A stretch of DNA of 64,000 bases from Sporosarcina sp. ACRSM (GCF_022346545.1 NZ_JAKRNU010000010.1:62001-126000), one strand, 5' to 3'. Counted from the stretch's first letter, positions 25,418 to 35,261 are shown. Numbers and translations are program-made. Notes: generated by a model from the letters alone, not told the origin.

Positions 25418-26149
25418 TCAGTTGAATTTAAAACCTTGTTTGTTCAGAAATTCTTTCATATGAGTTCGTCTAGGTTTCTCCAAGAAATCCGCCATGGAGT
25501 TAGACCAGTTGGCGTCTTTTTGGTTGGAGCCGCGACTTAAATAATAGGCGTTCAGGATATCATCGTATGCAGGAATGAGTGTCTCATACTTTCCTGAATC
25601 ATAATTGTTTTCGTGGATAATCGCTTCAACAGGCAGTCTAGGTTTCACTTCGTTTGCCTCATCTGGCACACCGATCGACATGGCGAACATCGGAGCGACA
25701 CCTTGAGGCAACCCGAGCAGATCGCTAATCTCATGGGGTGCATTACGAGCCCCGCCGATATAACAGATGCCATACCCTTTTGACTCGGCAGCGATGGCGA
25801 CGTTTTGGGCGAATAAAGCGACATCCGTCACCCCTACGAGCAAATTCTCCGCATAGGAAAAGTCGATATTCCTCCCAAGTAGTTCCGCGCTTTTTTCGAG
25901 ACGATGAAAATCCATGCAGAAAATGAGAACGGCACCTGCTGACAAGAGTTGCCGTGGATTTTTGGTGAGTTCAGCAAGCTTCTCCCGCTTGGCATTGTCC
26001 GTCACATGAATGACAGAATAAGCTTGGACGAAGTGGGAAGAGGCTGCATGCTGACCTGCTTGGATCAGTTCGTGTACAATTTCTTTTGATAACGGCGCAT
26101 CTTTATAATTTCGAACAGATGCATGTGAAGTTAACAATTCGATGACCAT
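25418..26149 (-). CDS. NADPH-dependent FMN nitroreductase, NfsA/NfrA family
   Basis: A 243-aa flavoenzyme reducing nitroaromatics, quinones or flavin with NADPH. FMN-binding N-terminus SHASVRNYKDAPLS, AASSHFVQAYSVIHV near 36, and the GYGICYIGGARNAPHEISDLLGLP stretch near 125 are NfsA-type. The C-terminal tail (about 195-243) is the extra domain of the group. Monocistronic, with its own terminator. Confidence 0.88.
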   Translation of the reverse strand: MVIELLTSHASVRNYKDAPLSKEIVHELIQAGQHAASSHFVQAYSVIHVTDNAKREKLAELTKNPRQLLSAGAVLIFCMDFHRLEKSAELLGRNIDFSYAENLLVGVTDVALFAQNVAIAAESKGYGICYIGGARNAPHEISDLLGLPQGVAPMFAMSIGVPDEANEVKPRLPVEAIIHENNYDSGKYETLIPAYDDILNAYYLSRGSNQKDANWSNSMADFLEKPRRTHMKEFLNKQGFKFN

Positions 26150-26492
26150 AAAATCCCTCCTGAAATAGTTTTCCCAATAGTAGCTTAACAGACTGCCACG
26201 AGGGTGAACTACTGTGAAAGCTTGGAGTGGGGTAGGTATGCAGAAAAAACTGATTTCCCATTTAGCATTTTGGATGACTATGTTGATTATTTAGGAAAGC
26301 CGTTTTTCATATGTCTACTCAAAGACCGCCTTGTCGAATCCAAGTTATTTCCCGGGAAATTTAGGGGAATAAAGATAGGGATGTCGCTCACTGTCTATCA
26401 TACTTATCATTTCAACTTGAAAGTGTAAAAAATTCAATTTAGTATAATAAAGGATGTTATGATGAATAGAATTTATAAAAGGAGGGATTCAG
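26150..26492. other. Intergenic region before the Na+/proline symporter
   Basis: About 340 bases. A 74-codon open frame at 26204-26428 lacks a ribosome site and family features and is judged chance. TATAAT at 26443-26448 with a loosely spaced TTGAAA at 26417 is a candidate promoter for the symporter. Nothing else seen. Confidence 0.3.
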
Positions 26493-27974
26493 ATGTCCGA
26501 TGAAATGTATCGATTGATTGCAATTATTCTGTACATGGCGGCGATGGTTTTCATTGGCTGGTATGCGTTCAAACGTACATCGAACTTAACGGACTATATG
26601 CTAGGTGGTCGTTCGCTCGGACCAATGGTGACGGCCCTGAGTGCAGGCGCTGCGGATATGTCAGGCTGGTTGTTGATGGGGCTTCCCGGTGCAATCTATG
26701 TGAGCGGTCTCGTTGAGTCGTGGATTGCCATCGGATTGACGATTGGTGCGTATTTAAACTGGGTGCTCGTTGCACCGCGTTTGCGTGTCTATACGCAAGT
26801 ATCGAATGACTCCATTACAATTCCAAGTTATTTAGAAAGTCGTCTGAAAGATAAGTCGCGTCTTTTACGGGTTGCTTCTGGTATTATCATTCTTATTTTC
26901 TTTACGTTCTATGTCTCTTCAGGAATGGTTGCAGGCGGGAAATTCTTTTTAAGTTCATTTGGATTGGATTATCATGTGGGCTTACTTATTGTGTCGGGTG
27001 TCGTGATTTTCTACACTTTGTTCGGAGGGTTTTTAGCGGTCAGTTATACGGATGTCGTGCAGGGGCTCATCATGTTTTTTGCGCTTCTTCTCGTTCCAAT
27101 CGTCGGGATCTTTATCACGGGAGGCTTTGCGGAAACGACGCAAAGTATTCAGGCTGTCAATCCTCAATTATTGAATTTTGTATCCGGAGCGTCAGTCCTT
27201 GGAATCGTTTCGGCCATCGCATGGGGACTTGGATATTTTGGTCAACCACATATTATCGTCCGATTTATGGCGCTCGGTTCTGTCAAAGAAGCAAAGAAGG
27301 CCCGTCGTATCGGAATCGGTTGGATGTTCCTCAGTCTCTTTGGGGCAATTGCGACTGCGCTTGTCGGAATCGCTTATTACTATCAAAATGGGGCTGCGCT
27401 TGCCGATGAGGAAACGGTGTTCATTGTGCTCGGGCAAATCATATTCCATCCGTTTATCGCTGGAATTATGTTGGCCGCCGTATTGGCTGCCGTGATGAGT
27501 ACGATCTCCTCACAGCTTATTGTCACATCTTCGGCATTGGTGGAAGACTTATACAAAGCGGTCATTAAAACGGATGGCACGGATAAGCAATATGTGTTTT
27601 TAGGCAGGATGGCCGTGCTGCTTGTTTCCGTGATTGCGATGGTACTCGCTTGGCCAAATAACGAATCCATCTTAAGTATCGTATCGTTTGCCTGGGCAGG
27701 TTTTGGTGCTTCGTTTGGCCCGATTATTCTACTGACCCTTTATTGGCGCAAGATTACAGCGGCAGGAGCCCTTTGGGGAATGGTGGCTGGAGCGATTACG
27801 GTAATGGTTTGGGGAAATGTGAAGGTGTTAACAGACACCTTGTATGAAATTGTTCCAGGCTTCGTCATTTGTCTCATAGTAGCGGTTGTTGTGAGTCTCG
27901 CCACTTATAGACCAAATGCTGAAATTGATCAGGAATTTACGGATACACTGGAATTATTGAAAAGAGATCGATGA
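26493..27974 (+). CDS. Sodium/proline symporter (PutP/OpuE family)
   Basis: Thirteen-helix sodium:solute symporter, 493 aa. Family signs: TDYMLGGRSLGPMVTALSAGAADMSGWLLMG at about 32-62 (helix 2), the G-rich GWGLGYFGQPHIIVRFMA near 252, and the AAVMSTISSQLIVTSSAL sodium-site motif near 330. It imports proline either as nutrient (PutP) or osmolyte (OpuE). The presence of ectoine genes makes an osmotic role plausible, but no put enzymes are adjacent. Ribosome site AAAAGGAGGG. Confidence 0.9.
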   Translation: MSDEMYRLIAIILYMAAMVFIGWYAFKRTSNLTDYMLGGRSLGPMVTALSAGAADMSGWLLMGLPGAIYVSGLVESWIAIGLTIGAYLNWVLVAPRLRVYTQVSNDSITIPSYLESRLKDKSRLLRVASGIIILIFFTFYVSSGMVAGGKFFLSSFGLDYHVGLLIVSGVVIFYTLFGGFLAVSYTDVVQGLIMFFALLLVPIVGIFITGGFAETTQSIQAVNPQLLNFVSGASVLGIVSAIAWGLGYFGQPHIIVRFMALGSVKEAKKARRIGIGWMFLSLFGAIATALVGIAYYYQNGAALADEETVFIVLGQIIFHPFIAGIMLAAVLAAVMSTISSQLIVTSSALVEDLYKAVIKTDGTDKQYVFLGRMAVLLVSVIAMVLAWPNNESILSIVSFAWAGFGASFGPIILLTLYWRKITAAGALWGMVAGAITVMVWGNVKVLTDTLYEIVPGFVICLIVAVVVSLATYRPNAEIDQEFTDTLELLKRDR

Positions 27975-27982
27975 ACCATTTC

Positions 27983-28012
27983 AAGCCTGCGGTTGAACCG
28001 CAGGCTTTTCTG
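27983..28012 (+). terminator. Intrinsic terminator
   Basis: AGCCTGCGGTT/AACCGCAGGCT, 11-bp perfect stem with a one-base spacer at the tip and a TTTTC tail. Confidence 0.8.
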
Positions 28013-28049
28013 ACAAAGGAAATGAATGATAGAAAGAAGGGGTAGCGTT

Positions 28050-28748
28050 ATGAAACTGGATCATGTCGTTTATTTTACAGAAAAAGATCTGAGCCAAATT
28101 GTCGAAGGGCAGCGTAGAGAAGGGCGTCAAGCTATAATCGGCGGTCGCCATGAAAACTGGGGAACGCATAATGCACTTCTGTATATGAAAAATGCATATG
28201 TGGAGTGGTTGGCTGTGGAACATTTGGAGATAGCCGAGGAAGCGCATCTTCCACTGATCGACCTTTTGTTATCGGACATTCAAGAAGGGGAAGGTTGGGG
28301 CACCATCTGCCTATCGGTTGAAGGGATTGAGCGTTTTAACGAGGAAATTGAAAACAAAGGATTCCGGACATCGGGTGTGTTGGCTGCACAACGTAGAACC
28401 GTCGATGGGCAATTATTGAAATGGAAGTTGCTATTTGTTGAGCAGCCGATATCCGCTGAATTGCCTTATCCATTTTTCATCGAATGGGAAGAAGCGGAGG
28501 AGACACGGACGGCACGCTTAAAAGCAGAAGGGTCCCTATCGCCCGAGAATGAAAGCTTAGCGATTCGAGAGTGCATTTTTCATGTCGAAGATCCGTTGAA
28601 AGAGACAGCGGAATGGGCTATCTTACTGTCGCAAAAGGTTGGGGATGCCCATCAAATCGCTTTGCCGAATGTCATTTTGAAATTTGTAGAGCATCAGGGG
28701 AAGAAAGACAGATTGGTGGATGTGGTCATTGGACAAGCTGAGCGGTGA
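28050..28748 (+). CDS. Glyoxalase-like (VOC superfamily) protein
   Basis: A 232-aa protein beginning MKLDHVVYFTEKDL, the first beta strand of a VOC domain, with IGGRHENWGTHNALLYM and YVEWLAVEH following. It resembles the Glyoxalase_3 group, in which metal and substrate are mostly unknown. GAAGGGG lies before ATG 28050; an ATG eight codons upstream in frame has no comparable site. Possibly an isomerase or lyase; no substrate can be named. Confidence 0.7.
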   Translation: MKLDHVVYFTEKDLSQIVEGQRREGRQAIIGGRHENWGTHNALLYMKNAYVEWLAVEHLEIAEEAHLPLIDLLLSDIQEGEGWGTICLSVEGIERFNEEIENKGFRTSGVLAAQRRTVDGQLLKWKLLFVEQPISAELPYPFFIEWEEAEETRTARLKAEGSLSPENESLAIRECIFHVEDPLKETAEWAILLSQKVGDAHQIALPNVILKFVEHQGKKDRLVDVVIGQAER

Positions 28749-28855
28749 AAGGCTTGATTGGATGGGTGTAGCCTTGTCTGTCACATCGTTTTTTAGAAAA
28801 TCTGAGTGTATGTTAAAATGGTCACACTGATAGCTTGGTCCGGAAGGGGTTTTAG

Positions 28856-30130
28856 ATGATGGAAGTATTAGTTGAACGTGCGGTTCTCGTTGGCGTGCAT
28901 GAACAAAATGATGAGCATTTCGAATATGCAATGGAAGAATTGAAAAATCTCGCCGAAGCGATTGATGTTGAAGTGCTTGGAGAAGTGACACAAAAATTGG
29001 AAAGGCGCAATCCATCCCATTACGTCGGCAAAGGAAAAATTGAAGAGATCCGGAACTTTTATGAAGAATTGGATGCCAATCTTGTCATCTTTAATGATGA
29101 ACTTTCGCCCTCCCAAATCCGTAATATGGAGCAGGAACTTGAATGTAAGGTGATTGATCGTACAATGCTCATTCTTGATATATTTGCGAGGAGGGCTAGA
29201 ACGAATGAATCCCGTATGCAAGTTGAGTTGGCGCAACTGCAATATACGTTGCCAAGGCTTGTTGGATTGCGCGCTTCCCTTAGCAGACAAGGCGGCGGGA
29301 CAGGTGGCGGATTCCAGAACAAAGGAGCGGGTGAAACGAAACTCGAACTCGACCGTCGGAAAATTGAGGATCAGATTGCCAAATTGCGCCGTGATCTCGA
29401 ACATGTGAAGGAGCAACGCGAAACACAGCGTAAACAAAGGAAGAAAAGCGGAGTACCGGTCGTCTCCATTGTCGGTTACACGAATGCGGGAAAATCGACG
29501 CTGATGAACCAAGTGTTGGCGAAGATGGACGCGGACCATACCAAACATGTTTATGAAGAAGACATGCTGTTTGCGACGCTCGATACATCGGTCCGGAAAG
29601 TGAAATTAAGTGACAATAAGCAATTTATCTTAACGGATACGGTCGGGTTCGTCTCGAAACTACCCCATCATCTCGTCAAAGCTTTCCGCTCGACATTGGA
29701 AGAGGCGCGTGATGCAGATTTGCTATTACATGTTGTCGATGTGTCGAATCCGGAACACGGATATATGATGGAAGTGACGAATGATACTTTGCAGGATGTC
29801 GGGGTTGAGAACGTGGCTACGCTCAATGTGTACAATAAGGCGGATCTCGCCGGTATCCGTTATCCGGAAGTGAACGACGACAGCATTTGGCTCTCTGCAA
29901 AAGAGGGAAAAGGGCTGGATGAACTCATTGAACTGATTAAAACGAAAATTTTTGGCCAGTACATTACCTGTAAACTGCTCATCCCGTTTGATCGGGGAGA
30001 TCTCGTCTCTTATTTGAACGATAAGACAAGCGTGAAAAATACTTCCTATGAAGAGAATGGAACGCTGATGACGGTAGAGATGGATGTAACGGAGCGTCCG
30101 AAGTTCGAAGCATTCATCATCAGTCATTAA
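28856..30130 (+). CDS. hflX: Ribosome-associated GTPase HflX
   Basis: A 424-aa GTPase that splits stalled or hibernating ribosomes under stress. The N-terminal HflX domain contains HYVGKGKIEEI and NDELSPSQIRNMEQ, then the Gly-rich linker GGGTGGGFQNKGAGETKLE. The G domain starts about 200: P-loop GYTNAGKSTLMN, switch region LFATLDTSVRK, DTVGFVSKLPHHLV and NKADL. Start ATG 28856 or 28859. Monocistronic. Confidence 0.96.
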   Translation: MMEVLVERAVLVGVHEQNDEHFEYAMEELKNLAEAIDVEVLGEVTQKLERRNPSHYVGKGKIEEIRNFYEELDANLVIFNDELSPSQIRNMEQELECKVIDRTMLILDIFARRARTNESRMQVELAQLQYTLPRLVGLRASLSRQGGGTGGGFQNKGAGETKLELDRRKIEDQIAKLRRDLEHVKEQRETQRKQRKKSGVPVVSIVGYTNAGKSTLMNQVLAKMDADHTKHVYEEDMLFATLDTSVRKVKLSDNKQFILTDTVGFVSKLPHHLVKAFRSTLEEARDADLLLHVVDVSNPEHGYMMEVTNDTLQDVGVENVATLNVYNKADLAGIRYPEVNDDSIWLSAKEGKGLDELIELIKTKIFGQYITCKLLIPFDRGDLVSYLNDKTSVKNTSYEENGTLMTVEMDVTERPKFEAFIISH

Positions 30131-30147
30131 AGAACGCAAACAAAAAA

Positions 30148-30188
30148 GCCCGCATCACATGAGTAGGGTTGTCATGTAATGCGGTCTT
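30148..30188. terminator. Bidirectional terminator between hflX and the ABC exporter
   Basis: CCGCAT-ACATGA / TCATGT-ATGCGG stem with one mismatch. T run on the plus strand after it and on the minus strand before it. Confidence 0.75.
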
Positions 30189-30250
30189 TTTCGTTTCTAT
30201 CTAAGAGAAAGGGGGGTGGGATGTTCTTAGTATATCCCCTCAGCTGAAAG

Positions 30251-31969
30251 TTAAACCTCTTGAAATTGAATATTATGCAACCGGGCAAAAATTCCGCCAT
30301 GGTTGACCAGTTCTTCGTATTTTCCATCTTCCGCAATCCCGTCTTCTGTAACGACGATGACGCGGTCTGCATCGCGGATTGTAGCCAATCGGTGGGCGAT
30401 GACGAGCGTCGTCCGATTTTCGGCGAGTTCATTGAGCGATTGTTGAATAATGCGCTCTGTTTCCGTATCAAGGGCGGAAGTTGCTTCATCCAAAATGAGG
30501 ATGGGCGGATTTTTCAAAAACATACGAGCGATGGCAAGTCGCTGTTTCTGACCGCCTGAAAGTTTAAGTCCACGTTCCCCGATTTGCGTTTCATACCCGT
30601 CTGGCAGTGAAGCGATGAAGTCTTCGAGATGGGCTTTTTGGGCTGCTTCAAACACCTCTTCATCTGTGGCATCCAATTTTCCGTAAGCGATGTTTTCTTT
30701 AATCGTCCCTGTGAATAAAAAGACGTCCTGTTGAACGATTCCGATTTGGGAACGCAAGGAATGTTGCGTCATTCTCCGAATATCCAGCCCGTCGATGGCA
30801 ATGGAACCTTCGTTGACATCATAAAAACGGGGAATTAACGAACAAATCGTTGTTTTTCCAGCGCCTGATGGCCCGACAAATGCAACGGTTTGACCTGCAT
30901 GAATGGATAAATCGATTCCCTGCAACACGGCTTTGTTGTCATCGTACTGGAAATGGACATTGTCAAAAACGATGTCCCCATTCAAATGCGGCACAGCGAT
31001 TGCATCGGGTGCATCTTGAATATCTGGCTCCTGCTCGATTAAATCCCGGAATCTCCGGAATCCGGCCATACCTTTCGGATAGAGTTCGAGCAAAGCGCTA
31101 ATCTTGTCTACCGGTTTAATGAGCACGTTGACGAATAACACGAAACTGACTAGTTCCCCGTACGATAATTTGCCGTTAAAGGAAAACCAAGAACCGACCA
31201 CAAGGACAAGCAGTGTGACAAGTCGGGTCATCATAAACATGCTTGAATGGGTCCAAGCCATCACTTTGTATGCGACGAGTTTTGCCGTTCTGAAGTTACC
31301 ATTGTCTTTTTTGAAACGAGCGATTTCAAATTCTTCGTTCGTGAATGATTTCACAACGCGGGATCCAGAGACGGAATCTTCGACACGCGCATTGACATCT
31401 GCAATTTTTCCATACATATTCCGCCAAGCTGCATTCATTTTGATATTGCAAAATGTAACGAGAATGGCGAGGAAAGGGACCATGACGATGGCGATAATCG
31501 CCAATTCAGGATTGATTGAGTACATGATGGCGAATGCGCCGATGATCGTCATAATGGCGATGAATACATCTTCGGGCCCATGGTGGGCAAGTTCCCCGAT
31601 GTCGAATAAATCATTGGTAATTCGACTCATCACATGTCCAGTTTTGGTGTTATCGAAAAAACGGAATGATTGCCGCTGGACGTGATTGAACAGTTGCTGA
31701 CGCATATCGGTTTCGATATTGATGCCGAGTTTGTGACCTAAGTAGCTGACGACATATTGCAGGAACGTACTGAGCAAATAGACTGCTAACAGTGCAATAC
31801 TGACTAAAACAATTTTACCCCAACTCCCTTCCGGTAGCAGATCGTCGATGAACCATTGAACGGCCACAGGAAATGCAAGATCCAGCAACGCGACAAAAAT
31901 AGCACTGGAAAAGTCGATGATAAAGAGCCGCTTATGCGGTTTATAGTAAGAAAAGAATTTCTTTAGCAT
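30251..31969 (-). CDS. ABC exporter half-transporter (MsbA/BmrA-like)
   Basis: A 572-aa fused permease-ATPase. Six transmembrane helices (about 15-310) precede the NBD: Walker A VGPSGAGKTTICSL near 368, Q-loop GIVQQDVFLFTGTIKENIAYG, signature LSGGQKQRLAIARM, Walker B ILILDEATSALD and H-loop IAHRLATIRDADR. It functions as a homodimer or with a partner; no second half-transporter is adjacent, so a homodimer is likely. Substrate (lipid or drug) unknown. Ribosome site AAGGAGG upstream. Confidence 0.9.
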   Translation of the reverse strand: MLKKFFSYYKPHKRLFIIDFSSAIFVALLDLAFPVAVQWFIDDLLPEGSWGKIVLVSIALLAVYLLSTFLQYVVSYLGHKLGINIETDMRQQLFNHVQRQSFRFFDNTKTGHVMSRITNDLFDIGELAHHGPEDVFIAIMTIIGAFAIMYSINPELAIIAIVMVPFLAILVTFCNIKMNAAWRNMYGKIADVNARVEDSVSGSRVVKSFTNEEFEIARFKKDNGNFRTAKLVAYKVMAWTHSSMFMMTRLVTLLVLVVGSWFSFNGKLSYGELVSFVLFVNVLIKPVDKISALLELYPKGMAGFRRFRDLIEQEPDIQDAPDAIAVPHLNGDIVFDNVHFQYDDNKAVLQGIDLSIHAGQTVAFVGPSGAGKTTICSLIPRFYDVNEGSIAIDGLDIRRMTQHSLRSQIGIVQQDVFLFTGTIKENIAYGKLDATDEEVFEAAQKAHLEDFIASLPDGYETQIGERGLKLSGGQKQRLAIARMFLKNPPILILDEATSALDTETERIIQQSLNELAENRTTLVIAHRLATIRDADRVIVVTEDGIAEDGKYEELVNHGGIFARLHNIQFQEV

Positions 31970-32212
31970 GCTGAATATAAGCCTCCTTCTTTTAATAAAG
32001 GATAGTATAGCGGATATTGTTATAGAAAACGACTTTATAAACTTTATCTATAAAATGGTGGTCATTGAAAGGGGATCTAAGCATATCGTAGGATGTGGAA
32101 TGCTGGGAAGGAGTGCTCAATTTAAAATTCAGCCTCAAAAAACGGAACCGTTTCTATATTTTGCCGTATAATTAGACGTGCTACAAATGGAAAATGAAAG
32201 GAAGCGAATACG

Positions 32213-33109
32213 ATGAAAAATTGGATGAAGGGCATTGCGATTGGCGTTCTCGCTTTCGGACTTGCCGCTTGTAACGAAACGGCTGCACCGAAAGAGGATC
32301 CGGAAACAGGAAAGCCAGAAGAAGTTGAAAAAGAGAGCACGATGACGGCTCAAGAAGTTTACCAAAAAGCGATGGAAGTATCGGAAGAGCAAAAGAGCAT
32401 GCATGCTAAAATGGACGTCGATCAATTGATCAAGGTCCCAAGTGAAGAATTTGAGATGAATAGCAAGATTAAGATGGATATGGACATGGTCATCGATCCG
32501 GTCGAGATGTACCAAAAGATGACAATGGACTTGGGTGACGAAGGTTCGATGGACATCGAAATGTACATGACAGGAGAAGGCTTCTACATGAATGATCCGG
32601 AATCGGGTCAATGGGTAAAATTGCCGAATGAGATGTATGAAGATATGATTGGTGAAATGGGCGGCGGCGCGGACCCGACCCTCGATATGGAAATGTTTAA
32701 AGAGTTTGTCAACGATTTCAAATTTGAACAGACGGATGATGCATACATTCTGACTCTCTCTGCTTCAGGTGATAAATTTACAGAGTTATTGAAAGAAATT
32801 GCAAAAGATAATATTCCAGCCGGTGTTGAGATGGGTGAGGAAGAAATGGAACTCATGGAAAACATGAAAGTGAACGCACTGGAATTTGAAATCTTCATCG
32901 ACAAAGAGACATTCTATACGAATGCATTTAATATGGACATGGACATGAATATGGTTGTTGAAGGCCAAGAGATGAATATTGTCCAAAAAGTGAAAGCAGA
33001 TATTAGCAAAATCAATGAAATCGAAAAAATCGAAATCCCACAAGACGTAATAGATAACGCAGTCGATATTAACGAAGCGATGGGAGAAATGGAACCAGTA
33101 CAAGAATAA
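32213..33109 (+). CDS. DUF6612-type lipoprotein
   Basis: A 298-aa secreted lipoprotein: signal MKNWMKGIAIGVLAFGLAAC with lipobox LAAC. The mature part is very rich in Met, Asp and Glu (SKIKMDMDMVIDPVEMYQKM, NMDMDMNMVVEGQEMNI) and looks like an LolA/LppX-type half-barrel of beta strands. It fits DUF6612. Function unknown; lipid or hydrophobic ligand carriage is a guess. Its terminator follows immediately. Confidence 0.8.
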   Translation: MKNWMKGIAIGVLAFGLAACNETAAPKEDPETGKPEEVEKESTMTAQEVYQKAMEVSEEQKSMHAKMDVDQLIKVPSEEFEMNSKIKMDMDMVIDPVEMYQKMTMDLGDEGSMDIEMYMTGEGFYMNDPESGQWVKLPNEMYEDMIGEMGGGADPTLDMEMFKEFVNDFKFEQTDDAYILTLSASGDKFTELLKEIAKDNIPAGVEMGEEEMELMENMKVNALEFEIFIDKETFYTNAFNMDMDMNMVVEGQEMNIVQKVKADISKINEIEKIEIPQDVIDNAVDINEAMGEMEPVQE

Positions 33110-33116
33110 GACATGA

Positions 33117-33142
33117 GCGCCGGTTAGATACCGGCGCTTTTT
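33117..33142 (+). terminator. Intrinsic terminator
   Basis: GCGCCGGT/ACCGGCGC stem with a 5-base loop and TTTTTT. Confidence 0.88.
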
Positions 33143-33238
33143 TGTATCTTGATAGACACGGTTTTCGCTGAAAAGGATGGATAATCTTAATTGTATTGGG
33201 CTACAGTGATATGATTTTTCAGTCAATCCTGTTATTGC

Positions 33239-33253
33239 TGATAATCATTTTCA
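33239..33253 (+). promoter_or_regulatory. Fur box 1, upstream of the siderophore operon
   Basis: TGATAAT-C-ATTTTCA, a 7-1-7 palindrome matching the Bacillus Fur consensus at 14 of 15 positions. It lies just upstream of the -35 box. Confidence 0.85.
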
Positions 33254-33261
33254 TTGAAGCA

Positions 33262-33289
33262 TTGACAGCAAATTCAAACATGCTATAAT
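33262..33289 (+). promoter_or_regulatory. Sigma-A promoter of the siderophore uptake operon
   Basis: Perfect hexamers TTGACA and TATAAT, 16 bases apart. An extra dyad GCAAATTCAA/TTGAATTTGC straddles the spacer and -10. Flanked on both sides by Fur boxes. Confidence 0.82.
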
Positions 33290-33305
33290 TGAATTTGCAG
33301 TCAAT

Positions 33306-33320
33306 TGATAATCGTTTTCA
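33306..33320 (+). promoter_or_regulatory. Fur box 2
   Basis: TGATAAT-C-GTTTTCA, just downstream of the predicted transcription start. With box 1 it brackets the promoter, so iron repression should be tight. Confidence 0.8.
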
Positions 33321-33367
33321 CTCTATGATTCTCAATGGCACGCAAATAATCGGTATCGGGGATCACA

Positions 33368-34318
33368 ATGAAGAAACGTTATTTGATTGTCGCAGTTATC
33401 TTACTTTCATTCCTTTCGTTATTTGTGGGAGTGAGCCATATTACACCGATGGATCTGCTAGATTTCAAATCGGAAGAAACAGAAATTTTTCTCATTAGTA
33501 GACTGCCGCGACTTCTTGCTATTCTCCTTGCAGGAGCTGGGATGAGTATCGCAGGACTTATTATGCAGCAGCTGAGCAGAAACAAGTTTGTTTCCCCGAC
33601 GACAGCAGGGACTTTGGATGCGACGAGACTTGGAATTCTCGTTTCGATGTTGTTGTTTACGAATGCTTCCACGATTGAGAAGATGATTGTCGCCTTTGTT
33701 TTTGCACTTGCGGGGACGCTTTTGTTTATGCAAATACTTGATCGGATTAAGTTCAAGGATGCGATTTTCATTCCACTTGTTGGATTGATGTTCGGGAACA
33801 TCTTGTCATCTATTACGACGTTCTTCGCTTACAGAGCGGATGTCATCCAAAATATGTCGGCATGGCTTCAAGGTGATTTTTCGATGATCATGAAAGGACG
33901 TTATGAACTTCTATACATAAGTATCCCGGTACTCATCATCACTTATCTCTATGCGAACCGATTCACGGTCGCCGGAATGGGTGAGGATTTCTCAAAAAAT
34001 CTAGGACTTGCTTATAAACGGATCGTCAATATCGGGCTTATATTAGTAGCTCTGATTACAACCACTGTTGTATTGACGGTTGGAATGATCCCATTCCTTG
34101 GATTGATCATTCCGAATATCGTCTCCATCTTTAAAGGAGATCATTTGGAGAAGACATTGCCACATACAGCATTACTTGGTGCGATTTTCTTACTCATTTG
34201 TGATATTTTGGGAAGAATACTCATTTATCCTTATGAGATTTCGATTAGTCTGATGGTTGGCGTCATCGGCAGCGGAATTTTCCTCTACTTGCTATTTAGG
34301 AGGAAAGCCTATGCGTAA
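33368..34318 (+). CDS. yclN: Catechol siderophore (petrobactin-type) ABC permease YclN
   Basis: FecCD-family membrane permease of 316 aa, about nine to ten helices. The signature ISRLPRLLAILLAGAGMSIAGLIMQQLSRNKFVSP at about 43-77 and the coupling region near GMIPFLGLIIPNIV are visible. Gene order permease-permease-ATPase-binding protein and lengths match B. subtilis yclNOPQ, the petrobactin importer. Overlaps the next gene by 8 bases. Iron-repressed via Fur boxes. Confidence 0.9.
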   Translation: MKKRYLIVAVILLSFLSLFVGVSHITPMDLLDFKSEETEIFLISRLPRLLAILLAGAGMSIAGLIMQQLSRNKFVSPTTAGTLDATRLGILVSMLLFTNASTIEKMIVAFVFALAGTLLFMQILDRIKFKDAIFIPLVGLMFGNILSSITTFFAYRADVIQNMSAWLQGDFSMIMKGRYELLYISIPVLIITYLYANRFTVAGMGEDFSKNLGLAYKRIVNIGLILVALITTTVVLTVGMIPFLGLIIPNIVSIFKGDHLEKTLPHTALLGAIFLLICDILGRILIYPYEISISLMVGVIGSGIFLYLLFRRKAYA

Positions 34319-35261
34319 TTCGACGAAACTCATTATTCTTACTGTGCTTGCTGCTATCTTCTGTGGGCTCTATCTTTTCCAAGGATTGAATGGAAGCTTT
34401 GACTATGCGCTGCCGCGTCGTGGCATTAAAGTGATGGCGATGATTTTAACAGGTGTCGCTGTCGCTTATTCAACAGTCATCTTCCAGACGATTACACATA
34501 ACCGGATTTTAACACCGAGTATTATGGGGCTGGATTCCCTGTATTTACTGTTACAGACGACCGTTATTTTCTTTCTTGGTTCGAATCATGTGACTATCGT
34601 CAACAAACAAGTGAATTTCATATTGTCTGTTAGTGCGATGATCGTATTTGCCCTTCTCCTCTACCGGTTTCTATTCCGAGGAGGAAAGCGACCGATTTAC
34701 TTTTTACTGCTTGTCGGTATTATTATCGGAACTTTTTTCGGAAGCATTACGACATTCCTGCAAGTGCTCATTGATCCGAATGAGTTTATGAATGTGCAGG
34801 ATAAGATGTTTGCGAGTTTTAATAACGTCAGTGGAGACCTTGTCTGGTGGGCGCTTGGGTTCATTGCGATTACCTTACTGATCGGTTGGCGATACTTTTC
34901 CGAGCTTGACGTCTTATCACTCGGTAGAGATACGGCCATCAACTTGGGTGTATCTTACGATAAAATTGTCAAGACGATGTTGGTCTTATCTTCAGTCCTG
35001 ATCGCAGTATCCACCGCGCTTGTTGGGCCGATTACATTTTTTGGTTTGATCGTCGCGAATTTGTCCTATCAGTATTTCAAAACGTATAAGCATTCTATTT
35101 TGATTGTCGGTGCTTCCATCATGAGTGTGATTGCCCTTGTCGGTGGGCAATGGGTTGTCGAACGGATCTTCACGTTTTCGACGACGCTTAGTGTCATTAT
35201 CAACTTCATCGGCGGTGTGTACTTCATTTATCTACTACTAAAGGAGAGTCGATCTACATGA
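34311..35261 (+). CDS. yclO: Siderophore ABC permease YclO
   Basis: Second FecCD permease, 316 aa. The frame opens earlier, but GGAGGAAA directly precedes ATG 34311, giving MRNSTKLIILTVLAAIF. It contains LPRRGIKVMAMILTGVAVAYSTVIFQTITHNRILTPSIMG (permease motif) and GPITFFGLIVANLSYQ. Forms a heterodimer channel with YclN. Overlaps the ATPase gene by four bases. Confidence 0.9.
   Translation: MRNSTKLIILTVLAAIFCGLYLFQGLNGSFDYALPRRGIKVMAMILTGVAVAYSTVIFQTITHNRILTPSIMGLDSLYLLLQTTVIFFLGSNHVTIVNKQVNFILSVSAMIVFALLLYRFLFRGGKRPIYFLLLVGIIIGTFFGSITTFLQVLIDPNEFMNVQDKMFASFNNVSGDLVWWALGFIAITLLIGWRYFSELDVLSLGRDTAINLGVSYDKIVKTMLVLSSVLIAVSTALVGPITFFGLIVANLSYQYFKTYKHSILIVGASIMSVIALVGGQWVVERIFTFSTTLSVIINFIGGVYFIYLLLKESRST

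Noticed and set aside
26204-26428. 74-codon frame before the Na+/proline symporter
   Set aside because: No ribosome site, mixed composition, overlaps the likely promoter; no family resemblance.
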